DNA of 38,839 bases from Pleurotus ostreatus/Saccharomyces cerevisiae fusant (Eukaryota; Opisthokonta): NCBI GenBank assembly GCA_024196135.1, contig JAMQCK010000205.1, forward strand, positions 1-38,839, written 5' to 3'. The position numbers and the translations under genes were made by a program. The notes beneath the pieces are model-generated. The model made no database searches. It was not told the DNA's origin and saw nothing but the letters and a program-made list of their open reading frames with translations. Of the stretch, positions 8,186-17,761 are shown in pieces (position 1 is the stretch's first letter; every line of letters starts with the position of its first letter).

Positions 8186-11100
8186 CTATACTTGGTCTTG
8201 AATCGCTCTTTCGTATATGACTAGCGTTGCTTTCTTTGATCCACTGTCTCTGCCTCGCCATGTCCCGAGAACTTCCGGAGCCACCCGTGCCAAGTCCCCC
8301 TCGCGCTCGCAAACGTCTCCATTGATAATGCCATCGTGCCGGTATATGATGCCAGCCTCATCGACGACTCGGCATGTAAAGTGGTTCTCACCACTGTATA
8401 TGATCCCTCTTAGCCTCATTGGCGAGCCGTTGAAAGATATCTCATGCGAGATAATCAGAGGTGCGTCTGTTCTGTCTAAGCATAATATATCGGGTGTGCT
8501 GAGTATCTTGACGTCTGGAATCATCCGAGTCTTGCATGCCAGACAATTAACTGCTCGACACCTGCCTTTCAAGACTTCGTCTACCCAATTCGCTGTAGTG
8601 AACCTCTCCGAGCGTCTGCCGTTCAGCAAGTTGGTCGTGTATAAGGGATGACATTGAGTAAGTATTTCCCGTCCGTCGTTCCGGGTTGATCCACATTTCA
8701 CACATCTCATAGTCCGCGTAGCGAATGGTGTACTTCCCAGGACCTCCAGAGCAAGCTTTCCGACCGGAGCAGGCCTCTGGCCGTATGGGAACAGTGCCGG
8801 GTTTTTATCGTGTACCTTCCTCCGCACTATATCGCGTGTGTCTCTCCAGGATACACTACCTTGATCTATATATTCTGACCATTTAGATGCTAGATCCCTC
8901 GCAAATATGCTGCACCTTGAAAGACCCGGCGTCCATCTAGCAGGATTATGCCTCCATATGCAATGCAGAACTGTGAAAAGCGAATCGTACGGGCAGCTCC
9001 AGTTCTCAGAGTCCCACGAATAACCCTTGGGATTTATCGTCGCGTCGATTGGTGCGTTGTCGGTGCGAGGGCGTTTTTCTTGGCGGACCTTATCAAGCGT
9101 TAGCTCATTTTCAGCGACTTCACTATGTTTCCTCTTTGTTCCCGCCTTCGTCGGCGCACTTGCGGACGGTTTTGGCGCCCTTGAAGACGTAGAAGAGCTC
9201 TCGGTGTCCCGCAAATATCCTTTGGAGCTCGCCGCCGCGTCGGTTGAGGCTTTGCCGGTGCGAGTGTGGTCTTCCTTGACCAGTTTGCTGGGCGCCCTCA
9301 TTGCCTCATCTTCAGCGACTTTGCTACGCTTTCTCTTTGTTCCCGCCTTCGTCGGCGCACTTGCGGACGGGTTTGGCGCCCTTGAAGACGTAGAAGAGCT
9401 CTCGGCGTCCCGCAAATATCCTTTGGAGCTCGCCATCGCGTCGGTTGAGGCGTTGCCGGTGCGAGTGTGGTCTTCTTTGACGAGTTTGCTTGGCGTGCTC
9501 ATGACCTCATCTTCAGCGACTTCGCTACGCTTTCTCTTCGTTCCCACCTTCGTCGGCGCACTTGCGCAAGGTCCGGGTGTCCTTGAAGGTGAACCACATC
9601 TCTCCTGGTTCTCAACACGCGGTCGCTTGGCGGGTCGCTGAGGAATCTCATGGGTGAGTGCCGTGTCTCTGTCAGACCGCGCGTGCTTCCTGTTGATCGT
9701 TTCGCCGCAAGTGACGTTTTCATGGCTAGGACTTTCTCCGTCGTTGTCTTTTTCTACCATTTGCCATGCTTGGCGCCCAAATGGTATGTCAATATCATCG
9801 AAGTCGTCCGCTGACTTCCACTTAAGCGCGTCGTGCAGGTTGGGAACGATGTAATTCGGTCCCATACATTCCAGAAAGGTGCGTATAAGTTGATTTCTTG
9901 TATCACCCGTCACTTGCTCAGGTAGCTTTCCCTCGTATTTCAGCCGTGTGATCTCGCTCAATAGTTCTAGATTCCTGAATTCTCGCTTGAGCTGGTCGTC
10001 CAAGCCCCTCGTGATCATCGAAGTGCTGAATGAAGATACGATGGCTGTTCCAGCGGCGGAAGAGCTACGAGATAATGCCGTATAGTACGCTTGGTGTGAG
10101 CGCGAATTCGTCAGGTTTACAACATTGACAGGTCGAGTCTTACCTTGTGAAGCGTAATCCGTCATCGAGAAATTCGGAAGCACGGGAATTTGTACGCGGT
10201 CTATTTTCACTACTTGGTCGTTTGGTAGCTGACACTCAACAGTTTCACGAGTCTTGGTCAAGGGGACCACATTTTCTTCGAGGCCTGGGATACGCACTGG
10301 CGTAGGAGGGTTGATTAATTTCACGTACAGTACGTCTAATATCCTTTGTTTGCGCGATCCCATGGATGCGGCCCAGTCGTAGACGACGGCTTCCTGGCCC
10401 TTCGTCATGCATAATTCAGTTGCTATGTTGGAACGGATCATGACTGGCATACCTTTACAGAGGTCTAGGCGACCGGCGACGTTGCCGGTGAAGCAGGGTA
10501 GAGACGCCCAGATCAACTTTTGCACATCGTCCGATATACCCGAACTGGCGGTGACTACCTTCTTTCTCTTTTGCTTCTTCTTTGACTTCGATCTGACGGT
10601 ATCCTCAGCTGCGCGACTATCGCTGGAGTAGAAGGAGACGAGTTCTTGCCCTGTATCTGCTGCGAATCTTCTAGCTCCAAGTTCGTTGAAGGCATCTTTC
10701 TCTGCGTTCCTAGCGGTGATAATCGACACATTTCTGAACAGGGGATCACTCAAAGAAGGGGCTGCAGGCGATGAACCGACAATACGACTTTGCAAGAACT
10801 CAAGATCTTCTGGCGTACAAGATGCGTATCTCATGTTCGACAGCGCCTTTGCCATTGCGCGATCATCAGGTGTGGCCATCTTCATTCGCATATTCTCTGA
10901 CAGTATCACCACGGTCGTAACTTGGTGCCAGATGGCCTTACCAATGACGTCCATCTGAACTTTCAAAGACATTCGCTTCCTCTCCACGTCGGTCTGTACT
11001 TTTCGATCGTATAGGCGGGGGCCTTGCACGGGTGGCAGTTGCGCGAAGTCCCCTGCGAAGATCATATTCATTCCTCCAAACGGTAAGTCATGTCGACCCA

Positions 11101-14100
11101 TTGCTTTCGCGAGGTTAGCGCTGATGCGATACATATCTGTGCAGCTTAGCATCGATATTTCATCGATGAATATATATTCAACTCGTGCTAATCGGTCGTG
11201 GACATTCCTCACACCATTTCCGTCCAGTGTGACTATGCTTCCGTTATTTGAACCCCACTTCATGCCTAGAACCGAGTGGTACGTGAACCCTTTCAGCAAC
11301 GCGGCGGCAGATCCAGTAGGCGCAAGTATAATAAATCGGTGTTCCTCGTTTCGCACCTTGAAGAATTCCATCAACGCTCGGATGACCGTCGATTTCCCTG
11401 TTCCTCCCATACCGCCAAGGAACATTCGCAGCGGTTGCGGCTGTGGTTTAGCCGCGTGGTTTGCGATTAACGAGAAGGCGCGTTGTTGATTCTCATTCAG
11501 CGAGAATCTTTGAATAATGTCTTGGATAAGGTCGTTCAAGTCGAGCGTCGTGTCCGTAGCGTCGTTGGTGAAGTATGTTGAAGGTAAAGTGGTTACTCCT
11601 GTCTCTTGTATCCCTCGTCGAATATGATTTTCACCGTCTTGATTAGGAGCCACCACCGGAGCCCGGGTAAACTTCCCATTGAAGAGAGATTTCTTCAAAT
11701 TTTGTATGTACTCTGCCCATTCTGATCCTCTACGCGTCTGACTTTGAGATGTAGGGGTAGGAATATTGCCCAGTTCAGGGCGGGCGAGTCTTTGCGTCCA
11801 ACCTGTAACGTCAGCATACGTACGCGCCATCTCGACGGTTTGATATATTCTGTTCCAGTTTGGACCAGTCTCACCGTCGATAGGTACGTCAAGCTCTAGA
11901 TCTTCGCCATACGACTGACCTACATCGCTTTCTTCCAGGTCCGAGTCTTCGTCGATAGGCATATTCATCGTTGCAGCCCTCTTCTTCTTCTTCAATTCGT
12001 TCCGGAAATCGTCGCGAGCATCAGCGCATTCATATCGTAGGTTGAAGTTCTCCATGAGTTGCCGATGTCTCACCTTGAAGTCGTAGTGCCTGAACGCTGT
12101 ATCCCATGTTGAAGATTCAGATTTGAGGTCGCGTCCCCGGCGCCATGGTGCGAATAAAGTAAGCATAGTGGCGCAATAATACTCCCTATCTCCTTGATCG
12201 TTTCTAGGTATCGATCCACCCACGAAGTTAGGAATCACGTAGTCCCTCTTAGAAGGATCACACCATACGTGGTGGGAAGCGTGCTGGGGGTGAGTATCTA
12301 AGAACGACTCATAGGGTGGACGGCGATTGATTTCTATAGGTGACTTCTGCTCTCCGTCCATAAGCGGTGTGACTCGTGGGATACGATCCAGTTCATCAAG
12401 AATTTGCGGCGGCTGCACACAACCTTCGTTTACTCGTCCATTGTCCTGAGGTATGTCAGCGTCAACAAGTGTACGGTCCTGATCCCCTTCTTCGAGGTAT
12501 TCCTTCACCTGATTCGGCGTCCTCTTGGACTTCTTGGCGCACTGAATCCACTCGAATAAGCAGTAATTCTCATACCGAAGCGGACGGTGGACGTAATCAT
12601 CCACGACGGACGTGCCGATAACTTCTCCTTGTTCCTTTCTTAGAACGAGGCGCTCCTCGAAAGTCCTTTCGGAAGAAGAATCCGGCCAGTCGTCTAACAC
12701 GCGGTTCACAAAACTCTTCCACCAGAATACGACAAACTCATGGCTCTTGTAATGATCTGGCATGCCCAGGAGATACGACGCCGCCATCGGGCTTCCTATT
12801 TCCATGCGGGGCGCGAGCGCATTCACCATTTGCACCATCAGCCTGCGCGCGCTTGCGCGATCTTTCTCCGTTCCTTCGAAGATGGGTGCATTGCGTTCGA
12901 AGACTGATTTGATGCAAGACATGATATGGTACGTCTTCAGAGAGCATTTCGTTATATAATCTGACACGTACATAACGATAGCTTTCATCGAAGTTCCAGA
13001 CTGCAAGCTCGTCGTGTCGGTGTTTCCCCTTGTCAAGTAGGTGAGTACAGGCGTCACGCAGTTCATCATGACCTCCTTCTTGACGATGTGTATCGCGCCT
13101 GTGATTCGATCGACGTATGATTTACTTACATAGTCCCGAGGAAAGCGTGCATCACACACACCGTCGTCGCCCTTACAGCCTTTGACACCTTCCAAGGGGT
13201 CTTTTTTACCGCTCTCCGTGTATGTTGCCGCCCGGGCGCTGCGCTTACGGATGCAGCGATGTATTTGTACGCGCAAGATCAGGTTATCCACCGTATCTCT
13301 GAACATCGTCCACCAGGTCTTTCTTTTTACCTCACAGTCGCAAGTGGGGACGTGACACCTGCACGGATCAGGGGGTGGGGTTGGCAAGGTCTGTGTAGGA
13401 TCTTCACACGTTGTTGCTGGCGCAGTCCCGGAATTCTGACGTCCGTCGCTAGATTCGGGAGACTCCTCACGATGAAGCCGGTGGATATCGTCGTCATTGT
13501 CGTTCTTCGCGTGGTACGACATACGCGCCTTCACGGTCTCCATATCCCCGGTGAGGAACTGACCCGTATGCATTTCTTCTAGGTACCGTATCATCTCGGC
13601 TTCGAAGGTCGTGTTACCTGCCAGCAGCCGGTCTCGTATTGTTTGTGGCGAGGGCGCTCCTCGTATCCACAACATCGTGTGAAGGTGCAACGTAAGTCTT
13701 CCCTGTTGCTCTACAGCGCCGTAGTACGCTGACGTTGGCCCATAGAATCCTCGCCTTCCAGAGCCGACGCCAAGAACATGTTTGATGAAAGCTCGTACCA
13801 TGAGATTGAAGAATCGGGCCGCCGCCACTGGATTTCTGGCTACGAGACCGCTGCGCTCAGACCAACCTCGTATTTCTGGCTTAAAGGCTAAATTTCTGTC
13901 CGCATAGTATAATGCAATAGGGTGGCTGCTATCTGATGGTGAGAGGGTTATGAACCACGACGGCGCACCCATAAAGTTAATCATTGACCAGATTTCATTT
14001 CTCATATACTTCTTCGCGGTCGCCGACCCTTGTACATGGCCGCCGATGAAGTCGAGATTCCTGATGACTTCGAAGCAAGTACGTTCATCGTCGGTCTCTG

Positions 14101-16678
14101 GACTCAGTATCTCGCCGCTTTCGAGTCTACGCGAAAGGGAACCCATTACGGTCGGATTCAGAGAGGTGAGTGTGTTAACAATTCGGGAAAAATCCGAGCG
14201 CTTCACGAGTATATTGCTCGCGGACGCGCTGGCCTTAATTTGCTCATGGTTAAATGCGGTCATAGGGAAATAAAGATCCTCTTGGAACCGCTTATCGTAA
14301 TAAAGAAGTAGGTGGCGTTTTTGAGTCATGGATGACAGCGTTCCAGGTCCGCCGATATGCATACCAATACCCCCCAGTCCGTATGGGAATAGCCACGGGA
14401 ACATCGCGGGGTACGCCTTTGGGTTGTCGAAAATACCCTCTGGCTTATCTTCGTGACCGATGCCCAAGACAGAACGACCATTCTGTAGGTGTTCCAACGC
14501 AGCCGTTTTCAACTGATTTATTGTCATGCGCGAGTATTTCTCCGATGTGAGTCCGTGGACAACAAAGGGACACGGACCTTGGTCGGGTGCGTCTACATCT
14601 TCGTTCGACAAGCTCGTCGCGGTTGCTTCTTGCACTGAATCCCCCTCTGCTAGGCGTCTGAATTCCCAGACGAGAGGATTTTCAACTCGGTAGCTGTCAA
14701 GGTTCTCAATCGATATTTGGATGTCACGGTAAGACGGATGGTTAAGATGTAGCCAGCGAAGTGCGGCTTCGACAACGTCGATCCTGATCAACATGGGGGT
14801 TCTTTTGAAGTCCTCTGGCGTCGGCCGAGCGGTGCCAAGGAAGGTGAAGGCAAGTACCTCGTTAATCTCATCTCGATGCGGCGGTAATACTTTACAAACC
14901 TGAGGTATAGGGCTAGAAAACATTACTGCGTTGGCTATCATCTTTCCTCTTCCGGATCGAACGCGAACAACGGTACGATTATGTCTGATCTTACTGATTA
15001 ATTGCATTTCTGCGTAGGACAGGCCTTTGAGTACATCCGGTACTTCGCCCAACCACAGTCCATTGGCGAGAGCTAATAGTGGCCTCTTTCCGTCAACGAG
15101 ATCGGTGTAACAGGAAACACACAACCTGTCGCATCCTGGAGCAAGCACAGGTTCGTCGCTATGTCTGATGGGATCCATCGGAGACAGCCGCTCGAGGCGT
15201 GTGGAGTGGGGCTCAATAAGTAAGGACATGTCAATCTTCTTGTCTTTTATTGACCTCGATTCAAGTCGATTGCACAATATTCCACAACAAGCGCATCCTA
15301 CTTCTTCGACGGCTTCTTGGGAGGTATCCGAACAGAACCCGCGAACTACGTCTTCTACTAATTCATTAGTCAGCGGAGGAGGAGGAAATCTCACTGGCTC
15401 TTCGACGACTGTTACCGACGGTTTGAAAGACTGTTGTTTCTTTTTAGCGTGATCTTGCTTATTCCTTTCAGACTTCGTCGGACGCCTCTTGAAAATCGTA
15501 ACCAGCGACTTTAGATTGCAACTGTTACTGCACTCGTGTGCGCTCAAGTTCATACGCATATCTGAGATATTCCATCGTGAGGACCATTCGAGGTTATGAT
15601 ATTCGATGGCCGCTCGGATCTGTTTCACTGTCATATACCAGACCGCGTTTGCGAGTGGCATATCGGCAACCACGACGCCTTCTTCGCCAGATTGAGGTTT
15701 GAGTTTCTCTGCTTCGCCGTAGTCAATGAGCTCAAATGTTGAGGCATCAGCATATTTCGCATTGTCTGCGTCGGAGACGTACTTCCGCAGTGTTGCCCAG
15801 TCGATGCGGGAACGACCACCTCCCAAGACGAACCGTACTGTTCGATAAAGTGCGCGACGGCTCACGTGTATAGACGTACTATGGCGCGAAGGCTTACGAT
15901 AAAGTGATCTATCCATGAATGGGACCAGAGGAGCGACGGTCAACGATATCAGGATGGAGTGGAAAGGCAAGACTACAAGAGCGTGAGCGTCGGCGATGAC
16001 AAGGTGGAAATCAGTTATAGGCGTCCGATTGTAAGTACCTGCACGCAGCGCGTAATAGTCAGTGCGTTTCATTACATTCCTGAACATAGATGCCTTAAGC
16101 GCTCGTATATTAGGTCGTCTATGAAGCACACCTTCGAGCAATGGATTATGCGTGTTGAATCCCCTTATCCAATAACGTGCGAGCATAGTACGTGTATCAG
16201 ACAAGCGCTGTATAAGCGTCATAAGGTACAAGTTTAGGCGACAGGAAAACCGCGTTGCGGTCGTATTTGTATCAGAACTTCTGACTATCGCGCTGTCGAT
16301 AGACGCGTAAGAAGTCGACAGGGTTAACATAACTCGCCAAGCATTTGTAAGCATAACATCGTGGTCATGAAGCGTATAGGACACTCGCAAGTTCAGAGGT
16401 GGATCCGACGCGGATGGAGCGGGGACGATTGAGGACGAATCGAAGACGAAGACGGAGGGTGGAGGGTGAGTCAGCCTATTTGACGACGGAAGCGGCGACG
16501 GGTATGACTCATTCACCTGGACTGCAGTGAATGGCGACGAAGTGAGCAGACGACGGTGAGGACGCCGTTGCGACGAAGATAAGACGTGGAAGGGGGGAAG
16601 GTGAACGACGTGGAGGGCGTCTGGAGTCGTCCACGTTGGATAGAATGTTGTGTCGGCGCCTTCGTTGAGGAAAGTCAC
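8186..16678 (-). CDS. Helitron transposase (HUH Rep - PIF1 helicase) with C-terminal peptidase-like domain
   Basis: One intron-free frame of up to 2830 codons. The codon at 16678 is GTG; in-frame ATGs lie at 16354 and 15916, and the first 250 residues look non-conserved, so the true start is probably one of these. In order (residues counted from 16678): Cys cluster CACCGILC near 461 and CDRLCVSC near 516; a DUF6570-like stretch (NGLWLGEVPDVLKGLSYAEM); Helitron_like_N from about 780; HUH motif LTLHLHTMLW near 998; two-tyrosine motif YVSDYITK near 1236. The PIF1 helicase has Walker A GGMGGTGKST near 1753, FIDEIS near 1836, AGDFAQLPPV near 1872, SQGKT near 2174 and YTALSRS. A repetitive linker follows, then WSCPYDSLF near 2560 and GENHFTCRVVD near 2764, resembling Cys and His boxes of ubiquitin-specific proteases. 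All Rep and helicase motifs are intact, so it may be autonomous. Rolling-circle transposition is known for the family. Confidence 0.9.
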   Translation of the reverse strand: MTFLNEGADTTFYPTWTTPDALHVVHLPPFHVLSSSQRRPHRRLLTSSPFTAVQVNESYPSPLPSSNRLTHPPPSVFVFDSSSIVPAPSASDPPLNLRVSYTLHDHDVMLTNAWRVMLTLSTSYASIDSAIVRSSDTNTTATRFSCRLNLYLMTLIQRLSDTRTMLARYWIRGFNTHNPLLEGVLHRRPNIRALKASMFRNVMKRTDYYALRAGTYNRTPITDFHLVIADAHALVVLPFHSILISLTVAPLVPFMDRSLYRKPSRHSTSIHVSRRALYRTVRFVLGGGRSRIDWATLRKYVSDADNAKYADASTFELIDYGEAEKLKPQSGEEGVVVADMPLANAVWYMTVKQIRAAIEYHNLEWSSRWNISDMRMNLSAHECSNSCNLKSLVTIFKRRPTKSERNKQDHAKKKQQSFKPSVTVVEEPVRFPPPPLTNELVEDVVRGFCSDTSQEAVEEVGCACCGILCNRLESRSIKDKKIDMSLLIEPHSTRLERLSPMDPIRHSDEPVLAPGCDRLCVSCYTDLVDGKRPLLALANGLWLGEVPDVLKGLSYAEMQLISKIRHNRTVVRVRSGRGKMIANAVMFSSPIPQVCKVLPPHRDEINEVLAFTFLGTARPTPEDFKRTPMLIRIDVVEAALRWLHLNHPSYRDIQISIENLDSYRVENPLVWEFRRLAEGDSVQEATATSLSNEDVDAPDQGPCPFVVHGLTSEKYSRMTINQLKTAALEHLQNGRSVLGIGHEDKPEGIFDNPKAYPAMFPWLFPYGLGGIGMHIGGPGTLSSMTQKRHLLLYYDKRFQEDLYFPMTAFNHEQIKASASASNILVKRSDFSRIVNTLTSLNPTVMGSLSRRLESGEILSPETDDERTCFEVIRNLDFIGGHVQGSATAKKYMRNEIWSMINFMGAPSWFITLSPSDSSHPIALYYADRNLAFKPEIRGWSERSGLVARNPVAAARFFNLMVRAFIKHVLGVGSGRRGFYGPTSAYYGAVEQQGRLTLHLHTMLWIRGAPSPQTIRDRLLAGNTTFEAEMIRYLEEMHTGQFLTGDMETVKARMSYHAKNDNDDDIHRLHREESPESSDGRQNSGTAPATTCEDPTQTLPTPPPDPCRCHVPTCDCEVKRKTWWTMFRDTVDNLILRVQIHRCIRKRSARAATYTESGKKDPLEGVKGCKGDDGVCDARFPRDYVSKSYVDRITGAIHIVKKEVMMNCVTPVLTYLTRGNTDTTSLQSGTSMKAIVMYVSDYITKCSLKTYHIMSCIKSVFERNAPIFEGTEKDRASARRLMVQMVNALAPRMEIGSPMAASYLLGMPDHYKSHEFVVFWWKSFVNRVLDDWPDSSSERTFEERLVLRKEQGEVIGTSVVDDYVHRPLRYENYCLFEWIQCAKKSKRTPNQVKEYLEEGDQDRTLVDADIPQDNGRVNEGCVQPPQILDELDRIPRVTPLMDGEQKSPIEINRRPPYESFLDTHPQHASHHVWCDPSKRDYVIPNFVGGSIPRNDQGDREYYCATMLTLFAPWRRGRDLKSESSTWDTAFRHYDFKVRHRQLMENFNLRYECADARDDFRNELKKKKRAATMNMPIDEDSDLEESDVGQSYGEDLELDVPIDGETGPNWNRIYQTVEMARTYADVTGWTQRLARPELGNIPTPTSQSQTRRGSEWAEYIQNLKKSLFNGKFTRAPVVAPNQDGENHIRRGIQETGVTTLPSTYFTNDATDTTLDLNDLIQDIIQRFSLNENQQRAFSLIANHAAKPQPQPLRMFLGGMGGTGKSTVIRALMEFFKVRNEEHRFIILAPTGSAAALLKGFTYHSVLGMKWGSNNGSIVTLDGNGVRNVHDRLARVEYIFIDEISMLSCTDMYRISANLAKAMGRHDLPFGGMNMIFAGDFAQLPPVQGPRLYDRKVQTDVERKRMSLKVQMDVIGKAIWHQVTTVVILSENMRMKMATPDDRAMAKALSNMRYASCTPEDLEFLQSRIVGSSPAAPSLSDPLFRNVSIITARNAEKDAFNELGARRFAADTGQELVSFYSSDSRAAEDTVRSKSKKKQKRKKVVTASSGISDDVQKLIWASLPCFTGNVAGRLDLCKGMPVMIRSNIATELCMTKGQEAVVYDWAASMGSRKQRILDVLYVKLINPPTPVRIPGLEENVVPLTKTRETVECQLPNDQVVKIDRVQIPVLPNFSMTDYASQGKTRPVNVVNLTNSRSHQAYYTALSRSSSAAGTAIVSSFSTSMITRGLDDQLKREFRNLELLSEITRLKYEGKLPEQVTGDTRNQLIRTFLECMGPNYIVPNLHDALKWKSADDFDDIDIPFGRQAWQMVEKDNDGESPSHENVTCGETINRKHARSDRDTALTHEIPQRPAKRPRVENQERCGSPSRTPGPCASAPTKVGTKRKRSEVAEDEVMSTPSKLVKEDHTRTGNASTDAMASSKGYLRDAESSSTSSRAPNPSASAPTKAGTKRKRSKVAEDEAMRAPSKLVKEDHTRTGKASTDAAASSKGYLRDTESSSTSSRAPKPSASAPTKAGTKRKHSEVAENELTLDKVRQEKRPRTDNAPIDATINPKGYSWDSENWSCPYDSLFTVLHCIWRHNPARWTPGLSRCSIFARDLASKWSEYIDQGSVSWRDTRDIVRRKVHDKNPALFPYGQRPAPVGKLALEVLGSTPFATRTMRCVKCGSTRNDGREILTQCHPLYTTNLLNGRRSERFTTANWVDEVLKGRCRAVNCLACKTRMIPDVKILSTPDILCLDRTDAPLIISHEISFNGSPMRLRGIIYSGENHFTCRVVDEAGIIYRHDGIINGDVCEREGDLARVAPEVLGTWRGRDSGSKKATLVIYERAIQDQV
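8186..16678 (-). mobile_element. Autonomous Helitron, termini unresolved
   Basis: The coding part of a Helitron. Helitrons begin with TC, end with CTRR preceded by a short hairpin, and insert between A and T without target duplication. On this strand the 5' end should lie between 16679 and about 17760 and the 3' end between about 7603 and 8185. I could not fix either end without a second copy to align. The single intact long frame suggests recent insertion. Confidence 0.8.
9130..9610 (-). repeat. 201-bp tandem repeat, about 2.5 copies, inside the Helitron CDS
   Basis: The string TTTGTTCCCGCCTTCGTCGG recurs with starts near 9135 and 9336, and again with few changes (TTCGTTCCCACCTTCG) near 9537, a period of 201 bp (67 codons). 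It encodes basic, disordered linker repeats: AGTKRKRSKVAEDEAM...PSKLVKEDHTRTG...SSKGYLRD...STSSRAPNPSASAPTK. KRKR clusters could act as nuclear localisation signals. It joins the helicase to the C-terminal peptidase-like domain. The copies are near-identical, so the duplication is recent; the period keeps the frame. Confidence 0.85.
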
Positions 16679-17761
16679 AGGGTATGAAGTGGTGATCGAA
16701 GAGAGAGGCGGGATAGCTACGGTCGTCGTTGTGAGCAGGACACGGAAGAGCTCAGTACTTGCCGTAGAGTGGACAAGTAGTTGTAGCAGTTCAAAGCCTT
16801 CGCCAGTGTTTCGATTCGGCCAGATGTTGAAAGAGCAAGACGCATACAGAATACTGGCGTAGAGAGCGCATATGGCGGCAGTCAGTATTTGTAGCGCATG
16901 TGCGCGTACGAGTTGTATCTATTCGAGAGATCAGTATGTTCGTTCATGATGTGTGACATAGGACGCACCATAAGATTCCATGAGAGCATGGCTCGTGTAA
17001 AGAGCAGAGGACTTGAGAGCATGGTGATGGTCGCGAAGAGAGGCCGATCGGCGGTGCGCGTCAGACAGTGATGGGACGGACGGAGATATCATTGATCTGA
17101 CAAACGGAGTTAAGTACTTATATGGCAAGGTCTTCGAGAGCGGGGTTCGACGGTGTCCTTGATCTTGCTCGCACGTATACGTGGCACGAATCGTAGATGA
17201 AGTTCTGTCACATATGAGGCGAGATTTTTGAGCTGTGAAATGAAGGATAATCAGTCTGATGCGGCATGAATTGTGGAACGTCGCGGGAATAACAGTCAGA
17301 CGACATGACCAGGATCTAGCCTGAGATATCGGTCTGGATTGAGCGTGTTGCAAGCACTTCGATGATCGTACTTCAATTGCTTGAAGACTTGAAAACCCAA
17401 TTCATTGTTGACCGGACGAAGAATTCTCGACGAAGGTGCATTACATTCAACGAACCTACGAAGAGAGTTACACAAGTAGGTCCGCCACGCATACTACAAC
17501 CATGTAAAAAGTACCAAGGAGTCCGCAGAGAGAGAGAATACTGGTAAGGGTAAGGTCGGACTTCTGTAGATACGAGGGTCCTTTCTATACGTAGAGTAGC
17601 GTGGCAAACATGGGCGGATGCGTGAGTAGGAGGATTCAGATAACGAGTGGAAGGCGGGAAGGAGCGGATATGTAAAGGAATGAAAGGTAATGAGTATATG
17701 AGCACGACAAAACGAACGAATGCGAAGGAAGATCTCGAGAGTAATGAAGGGCAAACGACAA
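16679..17761. other. No supported gene; expected to hold the Helitron 5' end
   Basis: Between the Helitron frame and the stop codon of the next minus-strand gene. Several short frames exist on both strands but none has domains or a consistent splice pattern. The sequence is less GC-rich than its neighbours. Confidence 0.4.
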
